From Candidatus Mediterraneibacter excrementigallinarum (GTDB lineage: Bacteria; Bacillota; Clostridia; Lachnospirales; Lachnospiraceae), in NCBI GenBank assembly GCA_019120075.1, contig DWVT01000220.1:1-36014 (forward strand): a DNA stretch of 36,014 nucleotides. Reading direction: 5' to 3'. The notes below the pieces were generated by a model. That model was not told the origin of the DNA. It searched no databases and was given only the letters and a program-made list of their open reading frames with translations. Shown piece after piece: positions 6,452 through 14,017 of this stretch. The translations under genes were made by a program, and so were the position numbers. Numbering within the stretch: the first letter of the stretch is position 1; every line of letters starts with the position of its first letter.

Positions 6452-9400
6452 ATGTACATTGCAGATTTACATATTCATTCCCGATATTCCAGGGCGACGA
6501 GTAAAGAATGTACGCCGGAATATCTGGATCTCTGGGCACGCAGAAAGGGGATCCAGATCGTCGGGACAGGAGACTTTACTCACCCGGCATGGCGTGAGGA
6601 ACTGGCAGAGAAACTGGAGCCTGCAGAGGACGGCCTTTATGTCCTGAAGAAGGAATACCGGATCAAGGACAGTGAAATCCCCGGGGCGATGATCCCCCGC
6701 TTTGCCGTCACCGGAGAGATCAGTTCAATCTATAAGAAAAACGGGAAAGTGCGCAAGATTCACAGCCTGATCCTGCTTCCGGGGCTGGAGGATGCGGAGA
6801 AGATCTCTGCAAAACTGGAGCAGATCGGGAATATCCATTCAGATGGCCGGCCGATCCTGGGACTGGACTGTCATGACCTTCTTGAGATCATTCTGGAACT
6901 GTGTCCGTCTGCTGTTTATGTTCCGGCTCATATCTGGACTCCGCACTTTTCTCTGTTCGGCGCGTTTTCCGGGTTTGACAGTGTGGAGGAGTGCTTTGAA
7001 GATCTGACGCCCTATATTCATGCTGTGGAGACAGGACTTTCCTCGGATCCGCCGATGAACTGGCGTGTGTCCGCGCTGGATCGTTTTCAGCTGATCTCTA
7101 ATTCAGATGCACATTCGCCTGCAAAACTCGGGCGGGAGGCAAATCTGTTTGATATCCCAATGTCTTACAGCGCTCTTGCAGATGCAATCCAGACAGGGGC
7201 CGGCCTTGACGGCACTATTGAATTTTTCCCGGAAGAAGGAAAATATCATATGGATGGGCACAGGAAATGCAATCTTTGTCTGACGCCTTCCGAGACTATG
7301 AAATACAACGGAAAATGCCCTGTATGCGGGAGGAAGATTACCATCGGAGTGTCCCACCGGGTAGAGGAACTGGCTGACCGGGCGGAAGGATATATCAAAG
7401 AAAACGCAAAGCGGTTTGAGAGTCTGGTCCCTCTTCCTGAAGTGATCGGAGCATCCATCGGAGCGTCATCGTCAAGCAAAAAGGTGGACCGGGAGTACAA
7501 ACGTCTCCTGACGGAACTGGGACCAGAGTTTGAGATTTTGCGGAACCTGCCCCTGGAAGAGATCCGGCAGGCAGCAGGTACGCGGATCGCGGAAGGGATT
7601 GAACGGCTCCGAAAGGGGCAGGTGGAGCGGATCCCGGGATTTGACGGGGAGTATGGTGTGATCAGGCTGTTCAGCGCAGAGGAGCTGAACAACACGGAAG
7701 GACAGATGAACTTTTTTGATATGCTGGGAGTGCCGGAGATGGAAACCATATCTTCAAACAGAGAGAAGGCTAAGGACAGGGACAGTGTCGGAAAGCCGGA
7801 TGAGCATTCAGAAGTTTCCGAAGCAATGCAGGCGGATCCTCTGAATTCGGAAACGGAAAATACCCGGATACTGAAATCAGAGGATGGCCAGACTGCGAGA
7901 CTGGTGAATGTGGGCAAGGAGAAACCGTCCGCTCCGGTCCTGAACCCGGAGCAGGCGTATGCGGTGCGCTGTACTGCACCCCGGATCGCCGTGAAGGCAG
8001 GTCCCGGAACAGGAAAGACAAAGACTCTGGTCTCCCGTCTGCGCTATCTGCTGGAATACCGGAAAGTGAAGCCGTCAGACATCACTGCGGTCACTTTCAC
8101 TAACCAGGCAGCTGCCGAGATGAGGGAGAGAATCGAGCGGGAAACAGGAAAGAAACAGGCGGCACGTGTCATGCAGATCGGCACATTTCACGCAATCTGT
8201 CTGGAGTTTTTGAAGGCCCAGGGAGAGGCGCCAGTACTCATGACCGAGGAGGAACAGCGCAGACTGTCCGAAGAGACGATCGTGGAGAGCGGTATCTCCA
8301 TAAGTGCAAAACGGTTCCTGGAGGCAGTTTCAAGATGTAAGTCGGGAACAGCAGCAGAAGAAGCGATGCCGGCAGAAGAAAAGATACCGGAAGAGGAATG
8401 GAAGAAGGCCTGGAATCTTTACGAGAAAAAGAAAGAAGAGAGGAATCTGTGGGACTTTGATGACCTTCTGCTGCGGACGATACAGCGGATCGAAAATGGC
8501 AGGACAGCAGAAGGATGGGAAAAGAAATTCCGCTATCTGCTCGTAGATGAGTTTCAGGATATCGATCCGATTCAGTTCCGTCTGGTAAAACTGTGGAGTT
8601 CTGCGGGAAGGGAGCTGTTTGTGATCGGGGATCCGGATCAGTCTATTTACGGATTCCGGGGAGCGGATGCGAAATGTTTTGATAAGCTTAAGAAAGAATA
8701 CAGTGACCTTGAGACGGTGACGCTGAGAGAAAACTATCGTTCCTCTCCGCAGATCCTGAATGCGGCGACGGCTGTGATATTTCAGGAAAAGGGTGGAGCC
8801 GGAGAGGTCCCGGGCGAGAGCCGGCGGGAGGAAAACCCATGTCGCAGCAACGGACGGCAGGTACTTCACCCCAACTGTCCGGACAATGTGCCGGTCCGGT
8901 TGATCCATGCAGGCAGTCCGATGGGAGAGGCTGTTTTTATCGCGAAAGAGATCAACCGTCTGGTTGGCGGTATCGGAATGCTGGAGGCCCATGAGAACGC
9001 GTGGGAGAGGGGAGAGCGCAGAGTCAGGGGATTTGACGAGATCGCTGTTCTGTGCAGGACCCATCACCAGGCGGAACTGGTGGAGAAATGCCTGAAGAAG
9101 GAGAGTATTCCTTATATTGTGGCGGGACGGGAGGATTTTCTGAAGGAGAGTACGGTGCAGGACAGTATCTGCTTCTTCCGCTATCTGGAAAAACCGGAGG
9201 ATATTGAAGCGATGAAAAGCGCAGCGGAGCAACTCTGGAAACTGGAGTGGAATGAGATGACAGGAGAGGTGATCCGGTCAGCAGCGGAGAAATTCAGACC
9301 TCTGTATCAGAAGAAAAAGCCGCAGAAATTTGTGGAGCAGTGGATGGAGGAGATGGGACTGTCGAAGGATCCGGCGATGCAGAAACTTCTCCAGATGACC

Positions 9401-9796
9401 GTATTCTATAAGACCATGCCGGAGTTTATGAATGCCATCAGTCTGGGAGTGGAGAGCGATCTGAGGCGGTGCGGAACGAAAAAATATACGGCCGATGCTG
9501 TGACCATTATGACGCTGCACGGCTCAAAGGGGCTGGAATTCCCGGTGGTATTTATCTATGGTGTGGATCAGGGCTCGATTCCTCTGGAAAGCGAAAAACA
9601 TCCCTCTGATTTAGAAGAGGAGAGAAGGCTGTTTTATGTGGGGATGACCCGGGCGAAGGAGGAACTATTCCTCACGACATCCGGAGAAATGTCAGAGTTT
9701 CTTGAGAAGCTTCCTGGTGGAATAATGGAAGAAGAAAATGTAGAGAAAAAGAAAAAAGAAGAGAACTGGCATCAGATGAGCCTGTTTGAGATATAG
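6452..9796 (+). CDS. PHP domain-zinc ribbon-UvrD helicase fusion
   Basis: Large cytoplasmic protein of 1114 residues. Residues 1-260 form a PHP phosphoesterase-like domain (ADLHIHSRYS with H7 and H9, GTGDFTHP near 38, SNSDAH near 217) of the group seen alone as the TIGR00375-type protein. C273, C276, C289 and C292 form a zinc ribbon. A variable linker (about 410-500) is followed by a full superfamily 1 helicase: Walker A GPGTGKT with K522, GTFHA, Walker B VDEFQD (D699, E700), GDPDQSIYGFRG, ENYRSS, TLHGSKGLEF and FYVGMTRAKEE. Possible sliding-clamp peptides are QMNFF (418-422) and QMSLF (1108-1112). The likely role is 3'-5' DNA translocation in repair or replication; the PHP activity is unknown. 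The start at 6452 is set by GAGGTGA five bases upstream; the GTG at 6443 lies inside that signal. Confidence 0.9.
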   Translation: MYIADLHIHSRYSRATSKECTPEYLDLWARRKGIQIVGTGDFTHPAWREELAEKLEPAEDGLYVLKKEYRIKDSEIPGAMIPRFAVTGEISSIYKKNGKVRKIHSLILLPGLEDAEKISAKLEQIGNIHSDGRPILGLDCHDLLEIILELCPSAVYVPAHIWTPHFSLFGAFSGFDSVEECFEDLTPYIHAVETGLSSDPPMNWRVSALDRFQLISNSDAHSPAKLGREANLFDIPMSYSALADAIQTGAGLDGTIEFFPEEGKYHMDGHRKCNLCLTPSETMKYNGKCPVCGRKITIGVSHRVEELADRAEGYIKENAKRFESLVPLPEVIGASIGASSSSKKVDREYKRLLTELGPEFEILRNLPLEEIRQAAGTRIAEGIERLRKGQVERIPGFDGEYGVIRLFSAEELNNTEGQMNFFDMLGVPEMETISSNREKAKDRDSVGKPDEHSEVSEAMQADPLNSETENTRILKSEDGQTARLVNVGKEKPSAPVLNPEQAYAVRCTAPRIAVKAGPGTGKTKTLVSRLRYLLEYRKVKPSDITAVTFTNQAAAEMRERIERETGKKQAARVMQIGTFHAICLEFLKAQGEAPVLMTEEEQRRLSEETIVESGISISAKRFLEAVSRCKSGTAAEEAMPAEEKIPEEEWKKAWNLYEKKKEERNLWDFDDLLLRTIQRIENGRTAEGWEKKFRYLLVDEFQDIDPIQFRLVKLWSSAGRELFVIGDPDQSIYGFRGADAKCFDKLKKEYSDLETVTLRENYRSSPQILNAATAVIFQEKGGAGEVPGESRREENPCRSNGRQVLHPNCPDNVPVRLIHAGSPMGEAVFIAKEINRLVGGIGMLEAHENAWERGERRVRGFDEIAVLCRTHHQAELVEKCLKKESIPYIVAGREDFLKESTVQDSICFFRYLEKPEDIEAMKSAAEQLWKLEWNEMTGEVIRSAAEKFRPLYQKKKPQKFVEQWMEEMGLSKDPAMQKLLQMTVFYKTMPEFMNAISLGVESDLRRCGTKKYTADAVTIMTLHGSKGLEFPVVFIYGVDQGSIPLESEKHPSDLEEERRLFYVGMTRAKEELFLTTSGEMSEFLEKLPGGIMEEENVEKKKKEENWHQMSLFEI

Positions 9797-9807
9797 GATG
9801 GAGCATG

Positions 9808-9863
9808 AAAGAAGCTGCGTCAAGTGGGAGAAAAAGAGGCCCCCGCCTGGCTGCAGCTTCTTT
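9808..9863. terminator. Terminator between the helicase and XRE genes
   Basis: AAAGAAGCTGC pairs with GCAGCTTCTTT across a 34-base interior that can itself fold. The convergent genes end on each side, so it probably serves both. The long loop makes it less certain than the other terminators here. Confidence 0.6.
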
Positions 9864-9914
9864 GCATTAAAGAGAAAACTTTTTACTGTCTGTAAGATGA
9901 AAATTCTTCCCGGA

Positions 9915-10724
9915 CTATATGGTATGGGAAAAGATGTTTACGATAATGTTCCATGTCCCCGGGAATTTTTCAAGGATCGCATCCCGGATCACATCCGGAG
10001 AAATCGGAGAATTGATGTCAAAGACGATATCTCCGTTCGCGGCATCTCCAATGGCGATGACTGCCTGTGCGGCTCCTCCCGCAGCAATCTTCTGAGCCAC
10101 CGCTACTCCGCCGAGAGCGTAGACGCCAAAGGCACCGCCGCCCACTGCGAAGATTCCGAGAGCAAGTCCTCCCACTGCGACAGTTCCCACAGAAAATCCT
10201 CCAAGGGCGAGCAGAAGTCCCACGGACAGTCCGCCAAAGGAGAAAATTCCTGCGGAGATCCCGCCAAGAGAGAAGATGCCAGATGCGATTCCGCCCAGGG
10301 AAAGAATGCCGGACGCGATGTTCCCGACCGCGATGATCCCTTTTGCACGACAGTGCTTCTGTCCGGGGATCCATCTTCCGATATTGACGTGTATGAGAGG
10401 AAGACCGAAGAGAGTCCTGCGGCTCTTGTATTCGTAATGCCAGGGATATGGAATATAGTGGATTTCCTTTACCGGAGGAGCCTCCTCGCCGGTACGTGCG
10501 TGTCCTGCTTCTGGTTCTGCATCTTTTGCCCCTCTGCCTACGAGTTCATCTATGGATATCTGGAACAGGTCAGCAAGCAGCATCAGTTTATCCATCTCCG
10601 GAGTCGTAATGCCGAGTTCCCATTTAGATACAGTCTGGCGGGTGACGCCAAGCTTTGATCCGAGCTGTTCCTGGGAGAGGCCATACTGTTTTCTTAATGT
10701 AATAAGTTGTTCCTGAAAAGTCAT
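9915..10724 (-). CDS. XRE regulator with glycine-rich decapeptide repeats
   Basis: 269 residues. Residues 1-65 are a Cro/C1-type helix-turn-helix (LITLRKQYGLSQEQLGSKLG, then VTRQTVSKWELG). After a Pro- and charge-rich linker and a short segment TLFGLPLIHVNIGRW, residues 134-226 are about nine imperfect ten-residue units of the form GG-x-[AS]-x-G-[IVL]-x-[AS]-[LFV]. The tract contains almost no charged residues until its end. A 43-residue C-terminal tail follows. Similar HTH-plus-repeat proteins occur in clostridia with no known function; the repeats could be a membrane-embedded glycine-zipper region or a beta-solenoid. AGGAGG lies 9 bases before the ATG. Two ACTTAAGT palindromes upstream suggest autoregulation. 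It lies 141 bases downstream of the glucuronidase gene on the same strand, with no clear terminator between, so some read-through is possible. Confidence 0.85.
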   Translation of the reverse strand: MTFQEQLITLRKQYGLSQEQLGSKLGVTRQTVSKWELGITTPEMDKLMLLADLFQISIDELVGRGAKDAEPEAGHARTGEEAPPVKEIHYIPYPWHYEYKSRRTLFGLPLIHVNIGRWIPGQKHCRAKGIIAVGNIASGILSLGGIASGIFSLGGISAGIFSFGGLSVGLLLALGGFSVGTVAVGGLALGIFAVGGGAFGVYALGGVAVAQKIAAGGAAQAVIAIGDAANGDIVFDINSPISPDVIRDAILEKFPGTWNIIVNIFSHTI

Positions 10725-10808
10725 GTTATTGTTTCCTCCTGTCGGTTGTGGTCAGACTTTGCCAGTGCACCGTTTCTGTCTGCTGAAAAAAGCATACCAG
10801 AAGGTGTC

Positions 10809-10852
10809 ACTTAAGTCTACCATCGGAGGATGGAAGTTTGTCAACTTAAGTT
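10809..10852 (-). promoter_or_regulatory. Candidate XRE promoter with paired operators
   Basis: On the minus strand, TTGACA (10839-10844) and TAGACT (10814-10819) are 19 bases apart, a long spacer. Each box overlaps a palindrome: AACTTAAGTT at 10843-10852 and ACTTAAGT at 10809-10816. The paired sites, centred 35 bases apart, are suited to a dimeric HTH regulator, most simply the adjacent XRE protein itself. Confidence 0.5.
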
Positions 10853-10865
10853 AACATGCAGGAAA

Positions 10866-12683
10866 TCAGCCTTTATAACCGAGCGGAAGGCTCTCCCAGC
10901 GCTCTTTCAATTTATAGGCGATATCCTTGGGTTGGCGCTGACGTGTAAATACGCCCTTCTTATTGCCATTGACGCGCATGATCCCCTCGGTTGTCTGGAA
11001 ATCGGCAAAGTTCCAGATCTGCTCTCCTTTGACAAAGTCGTAGGAATCGAATACGTCGTTGTTCATCTTAAGATATTCCGCCTGATATTCCTGACTCCAC
11101 ATCACAGAGGGGAGCTTGTGCTCGGAGAAAAGCGTATCCGCACCGTACTCGGTGAAGATAAACGGCTTATTCAGATCCAGTGCTTTCCATGCGTCCATTT
11201 CCTGGCGGAAGAGTTTTTCCGCGACGGAGATATCGTACCCGCCGCTCACGTACCATCCGTAGTAGCGGTTCAGAGCGATGATATCGCTGAACTGGAAGCA
11301 CTTGCATTTATCGGGAGTGGAGTTCATTACCATGGCAAAGGTGCGCGGACGTTTCTGCGGATCCAGTGCGCGCGCTCTGTCAAAGATTTCTTTAAAATAG
11401 GGAACCGCCGCATCGCTTGTGGTCTCAGGTTCATTTAAGAGGCTCCATGCGATGACGCTGGGGTGGTTTTTATCTCTTGTGATCATTTCCTCCACTGCGC
11501 GCAGATGTGCCTGGAGCAGGATCGGAGTCGTTTCTTTCTCAAAGAATGCAGTCTGTTTTCCGGTGCTTGCCTCCATGAAGTTCATCAGACTCTCGAACAG
11601 ACCGACCGCGGGAACTTCATCGATGATAAGGAAACCTTCCCGGTCAGCCATCTGATAGATCTCCTCGCTGTACGGATAGTGGGAGGTGCGGAAGGAGTTG
11701 GCGCCGATCCATTTCATCAGCTCAAAATCTCTCTTCATCACACCGATATTGAATCCGCGGCCGACAATGTCGCTGTCTTCGTGCTTCCCGAATCCTCTGA
11801 GATATACCGGTTCCCCGTTTACCAGGATATCTGTGCCTTTTACTTCCACGGTGCGGATGCCGATGTCCTGAGTGTATTCGTCGAGGATCTCGCCTTCGTC
11901 CACGATACGGATCACCATATGGTACAGATAAGCATTCCTTACTTTCCACAGATGAGCGTCCTTTACTTCCAGAACACCTTCTTTTCCTTCGCAGTACGCC
12001 GCCTGTTTTCCTTCTTTATCCAACAGTTCTACAGTTACCGGATGATCTCCGGTCGTCTTTACTGTATAGGATATCTTTGCATCCGGACCGCACAGTTCGT
12101 TGACAGTATCAATGTCAAAAATGGATTCCTTTGGAAGCGCCGTCAGCCAGACGGACCGCTGCAGACCGGAATAGTTGAAGAAATCAAAGTACGGCTTGCA
12201 CATTTTCTTTCCCGTCGGAAGGGTAACGGTCTGACCGCAGGGGATGTTTGTCTCAGTCAGTTCGTTGTTGACCTTGACTACCACTTTGTTATATGCGTTG
12301 TAATGTACAAGATCAGTTATATCCGCACAGAACGGGAGAAATCCTCCCTCGTGTTCCGCGGCGTTGATCCCGTTTACATATACGGTTGCGCGGTGGGTTG
12401 CGGCTCCGAAACGGACGAGAACCTGTTTCCCTTTCCACTCGCCCGGAACGAAGATCTCCTTCTCATACCAGAGATCTCCGGTATACTCCCGGATGTCCTT
12501 GTCCGTGTAAAAGTCCTGAAAACTTGCGGGTACGGGAATCATATCCTCTCCGGGGATCCCTTCCTGCCAGTTGTTATTTTCTCCATTTGAATCCCAGTCA
12601 AGGCAGAATTTCCACATGCCGTCCAGAGAAACGGCGCGGCGTGATACGGATTCACGGGGATACAGCATTGAATAGTTAAGCAT
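10866..12683 (-). CDS. uidA: Beta-glucuronidase, GH2
   Basis: Hydrolase of 605 residues that releases glucuronic acid from beta-glucuronides. It has the GH2 order: sugar-binding jelly roll (about 15-180), Ig-like domain (about 190-280) and TIM barrel (about 285-600). The acid/base is E418 in LLNEPE and the nucleophile is E512 in FTEYGADT. The N-x-K motif that recognises the uronate carboxylate is present as N574 and K576 (GNKKGVFTR). The C-terminal half is closely alignable by eye with E. coli GusA, including LNRYYGWYV and GEQIWNFADF. Loop 1 after DEVPAVG is about as long as in E. coli. The start at 12683 is fixed by AGGAGGTAA 7 bases upstream. No signal peptide is seen, so it acts in the cytoplasm. 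It is divergent from an AraC regulator. Confidence 0.93.
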   Translation of the reverse strand: MLNYSMLYPRESVSRRAVSLDGMWKFCLDWDSNGENNNWQEGIPGEDMIPVPASFQDFYTDKDIREYTGDLWYEKEIFVPGEWKGKQVLVRFGAATHRATVYVNGINAAEHEGGFLPFCADITDLVHYNAYNKVVVKVNNELTETNIPCGQTVTLPTGKKMCKPYFDFFNYSGLQRSVWLTALPKESIFDIDTVNELCGPDAKISYTVKTTGDHPVTVELLDKEGKQAAYCEGKEGVLEVKDAHLWKVRNAYLYHMVIRIVDEGEILDEYTQDIGIRTVEVKGTDILVNGEPVYLRGFGKHEDSDIVGRGFNIGVMKRDFELMKWIGANSFRTSHYPYSEEIYQMADREGFLIIDEVPAVGLFESLMNFMEASTGKQTAFFEKETTPILLQAHLRAVEEMITRDKNHPSVIAWSLLNEPETTSDAAVPYFKEIFDRARALDPQKRPRTFAMVMNSTPDKCKCFQFSDIIALNRYYGWYVSGGYDISVAEKLFRQEMDAWKALDLNKPFIFTEYGADTLFSEHKLPSVMWSQEYQAEYLKMNNDVFDSYDFVKGEQIWNFADFQTTEGIMRVNGNKKGVFTRQRQPKDIAYKLKERWESLPLGYKG

Positions 12684-12794
12684 TACAGTTACCTCCTTTT
12701 TGAATGCTTTGGCGGCAGCGGCCTGTTGCCTTGCGCTGCGGTACGGCCTCTGATACCTGTGGCCGCAGTCCGGAACATGAGTATAAGTATACGG

Positions 12795-12806
12795 TATTCC
12801 GGAATA
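12795..12806. promoter_or_regulatory. Palindrome in the uidA-araC gap
   Basis: TATTCCGGAATA, a perfect 12-base palindrome, lies in the 249-base divergent gap. On the minus strand it is just upstream of a TATACT that could be the uidA -10 box with no good -35, as expected for an activator-dependent promoter. It is a candidate binding site for the neighbouring AraC protein. Confidence 0.4.
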
Positions 12807-12854
12807 TGATGTGAGGAAAATTTTTTGATGCTTTCGCATATTTTTTACTTTTTG

Positions 12855-12883
12855 TTGAAACAACCTAAAAATTGTATGATAAT
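12855..12883 (+). promoter_or_regulatory. Promoter of the araC-type gene
   Basis: TTGAAA, a 17-base spacer and GATAAT preceded by TG. Transcription would begin near 12890, which rules out the in-frame start codons at 12825 and 12876 and supports a start at 12933 or 12951. Confidence 0.55.
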
Positions 12884-12932
12884 AGAAAATAAATGTACGA
12901 TTAGTTGCGGAAAAGAAAAAGGAGAGGAGTTT

Positions 12933-13895
12933 TTGCTCATTGGCCCTTATATGCTGACAGAACTCACCAGGGAGATGATCCTTGATATCGCGGAGCGCAT
13001 TTCCTTTCCGCAGGATCAGTACCGGCGCCTTGAACAGTTTTATATGGGACTGCCGCGGATCCTTGATGAGAGCGTGCTGCTTTCCATTGTGAACTCGTTT
13101 GGCGAATGCATATGGGGAGGAATAGATAATTTCCGTCTTCAGGATATGGACAGCTCAGGTTCTGTTGATTTTAGGACAGGAGAGGAAAAGGATGGAAGTA
13201 TGGCGGAGGAGCCGCAGCAGATCATGAAGATCCTTGAGGAGAGGTATGAGGAGGAGAACAGGCTGATACGGGCTGTGGCGAAAGGTCAGGCCCACAGAGC
13301 GGAGGCGTTTATGAATGGTTTCGCAGTTCAGTGGATGGAGCGCAGAACGCCGGACCGGCTCAGAAATGCAAAGAACTATCTCATCATCCTGAATACTCTT
13401 CTGAGGAAAGCAGTGGAAAGTGCGGACGTGCACCCGATCCATATTGATGAGATGTCCTCCCAGTTTGCCCGGAGGATTGAACAGCTCACATCGGAGAAGG
13501 GGGTGATCCCGCTCAGCAGAGAAATGGTGCGGAAATACTGCCTTCTGGTGACAAACCACTCCATGAAGGACTATTCCCTGCTGGTGCGAAAGGTCCTGAC
13601 CCGGATTGATATGGACCTGACCGCGGATCTGAGCCTGAAAGCCCGGGCGGCGGAGCTGGGAGTAAACGCCAGCTATCTCTCTACCCTTTTTAAAAAGGAG
13701 ACGGGAAAGACTCTGACGGAATACGTAAACGGAAAGAGGATCGAGCAGGCGGTTTTTCTATTAAATTCCACCCGGCTCCAGATCCAGACGATTGCGCAGC
13801 GTTGCGGGATCCCGGATGTAAATTACTTCACCCGGCTTTTCAAGGCGGCAGTCGGGAAAACACCAAAAGAGTACAGGGACAGCATTTCCATATAG
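12933..13895 (+). CDS. AraC family transcriptional regulator
   Basis: Regulator of about 320 residues. The C-terminal 100 residues are a double helix-turn-helix AraC domain: LSLKARAAELGVNASYLSTLFKKETGKTLTEYV, then IQTIAQRCGIPDVNYFTRLFKAAVGKTPKEYRDS. The N-terminal 200 residues are helical, with no cupin signature, and resemble the uncharacterised sensor region of other clostridial AraC proteins. The frame is open back to 12825, but a good promoter at 12855-12883 lies inside that extension. I therefore place the start at a TTG at 12933, just after GGAGAGGAG; the ATG at 12951 is the alternative. Divergence from uidA suggests it controls glucuronide use, which is inference from position only. 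It converges on the GH31 gene and ends before a shared terminator. Confidence 0.82.
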   Translation: MLIGPYMLTELTREMILDIAERISFPQDQYRRLEQFYMGLPRILDESVLLSIVNSFGECIWGGIDNFRLQDMDSSGSVDFRTGEEKDGSMAEEPQQIMKILEERYEEENRLIRAVAKGQAHRAEAFMNGFAVQWMERRTPDRLRNAKNYLIILNTLLRKAVESADVHPIHIDEMSSQFARRIEQLTSEKGVIPLSREMVRKYCLLVTNHSMKDYSLLVRKVLTRIDMDLTADLSLKARAAELGVNASYLSTLFKKETGKTLTEYVNGKRIEQAVFLLNSTRLQIQTIAQRCGIPDVNYFTRLFKAAVGKTPKEYRDSISI

Positions 13896-13949
13896 AGGAT
13901 GTTGCTATGCGGCAGGCGGCAAAAACGGTCACCGGATGTCCGGCAAGGT

Positions 13950-13977
13950 CCGGATTCTGGCTCGCCGCAGTCGCAAA
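13950..13977 (+). repeat. 28-base motif, copy 2
   Basis: CCGGATTCTGGCTCGCCGCA followed by GTCGCAAA; 23 of 28 bases match the copy at 5461-5488. As there, it lies after a plus-strand gene and immediately before a terminator, with CCGGA-containing inverted sequence upstream (13932-13954). Confidence 0.5.
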
Positions 13978-13978
13978 T

Positions 13979-14012
13979 AAGGGCGTGTCACACTGAGTGC
14001 GGCACGCCCTTG
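13979..14012. terminator. Bidirectional terminator between araC and the GH31 gene
   Basis: AAGGGCGTG pairs with CACGCCCTT, with CAC / GTG able to extend the stem inside. It lies between convergent genes, 6 bases from the GH31 stop codon. Confidence 0.7.
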
Positions 14013-14017
14013 CCCGG

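Noticed and set aside
10067-10348. Tandem near-30-base periodicity that could suggest a CRISPR or minisatellite
   Set aside because: The period follows the ten-residue protein repeat, units are adjacent without spacers, and variation respects codons. It is coding repetition.
11463-12590. 375-codon open frame opposite the beta-glucuronidase
   Set aside because: Same reasoning: catalytic motifs are all on the minus strand and the plus-strand product has no family features.
12825-12932. Longer N-terminus for the AraC-type protein next to uidA
   Set aside because: A TTGAAA/GATAAT promoter lies inside it and no ribosome binding site precedes the earlier start codons.
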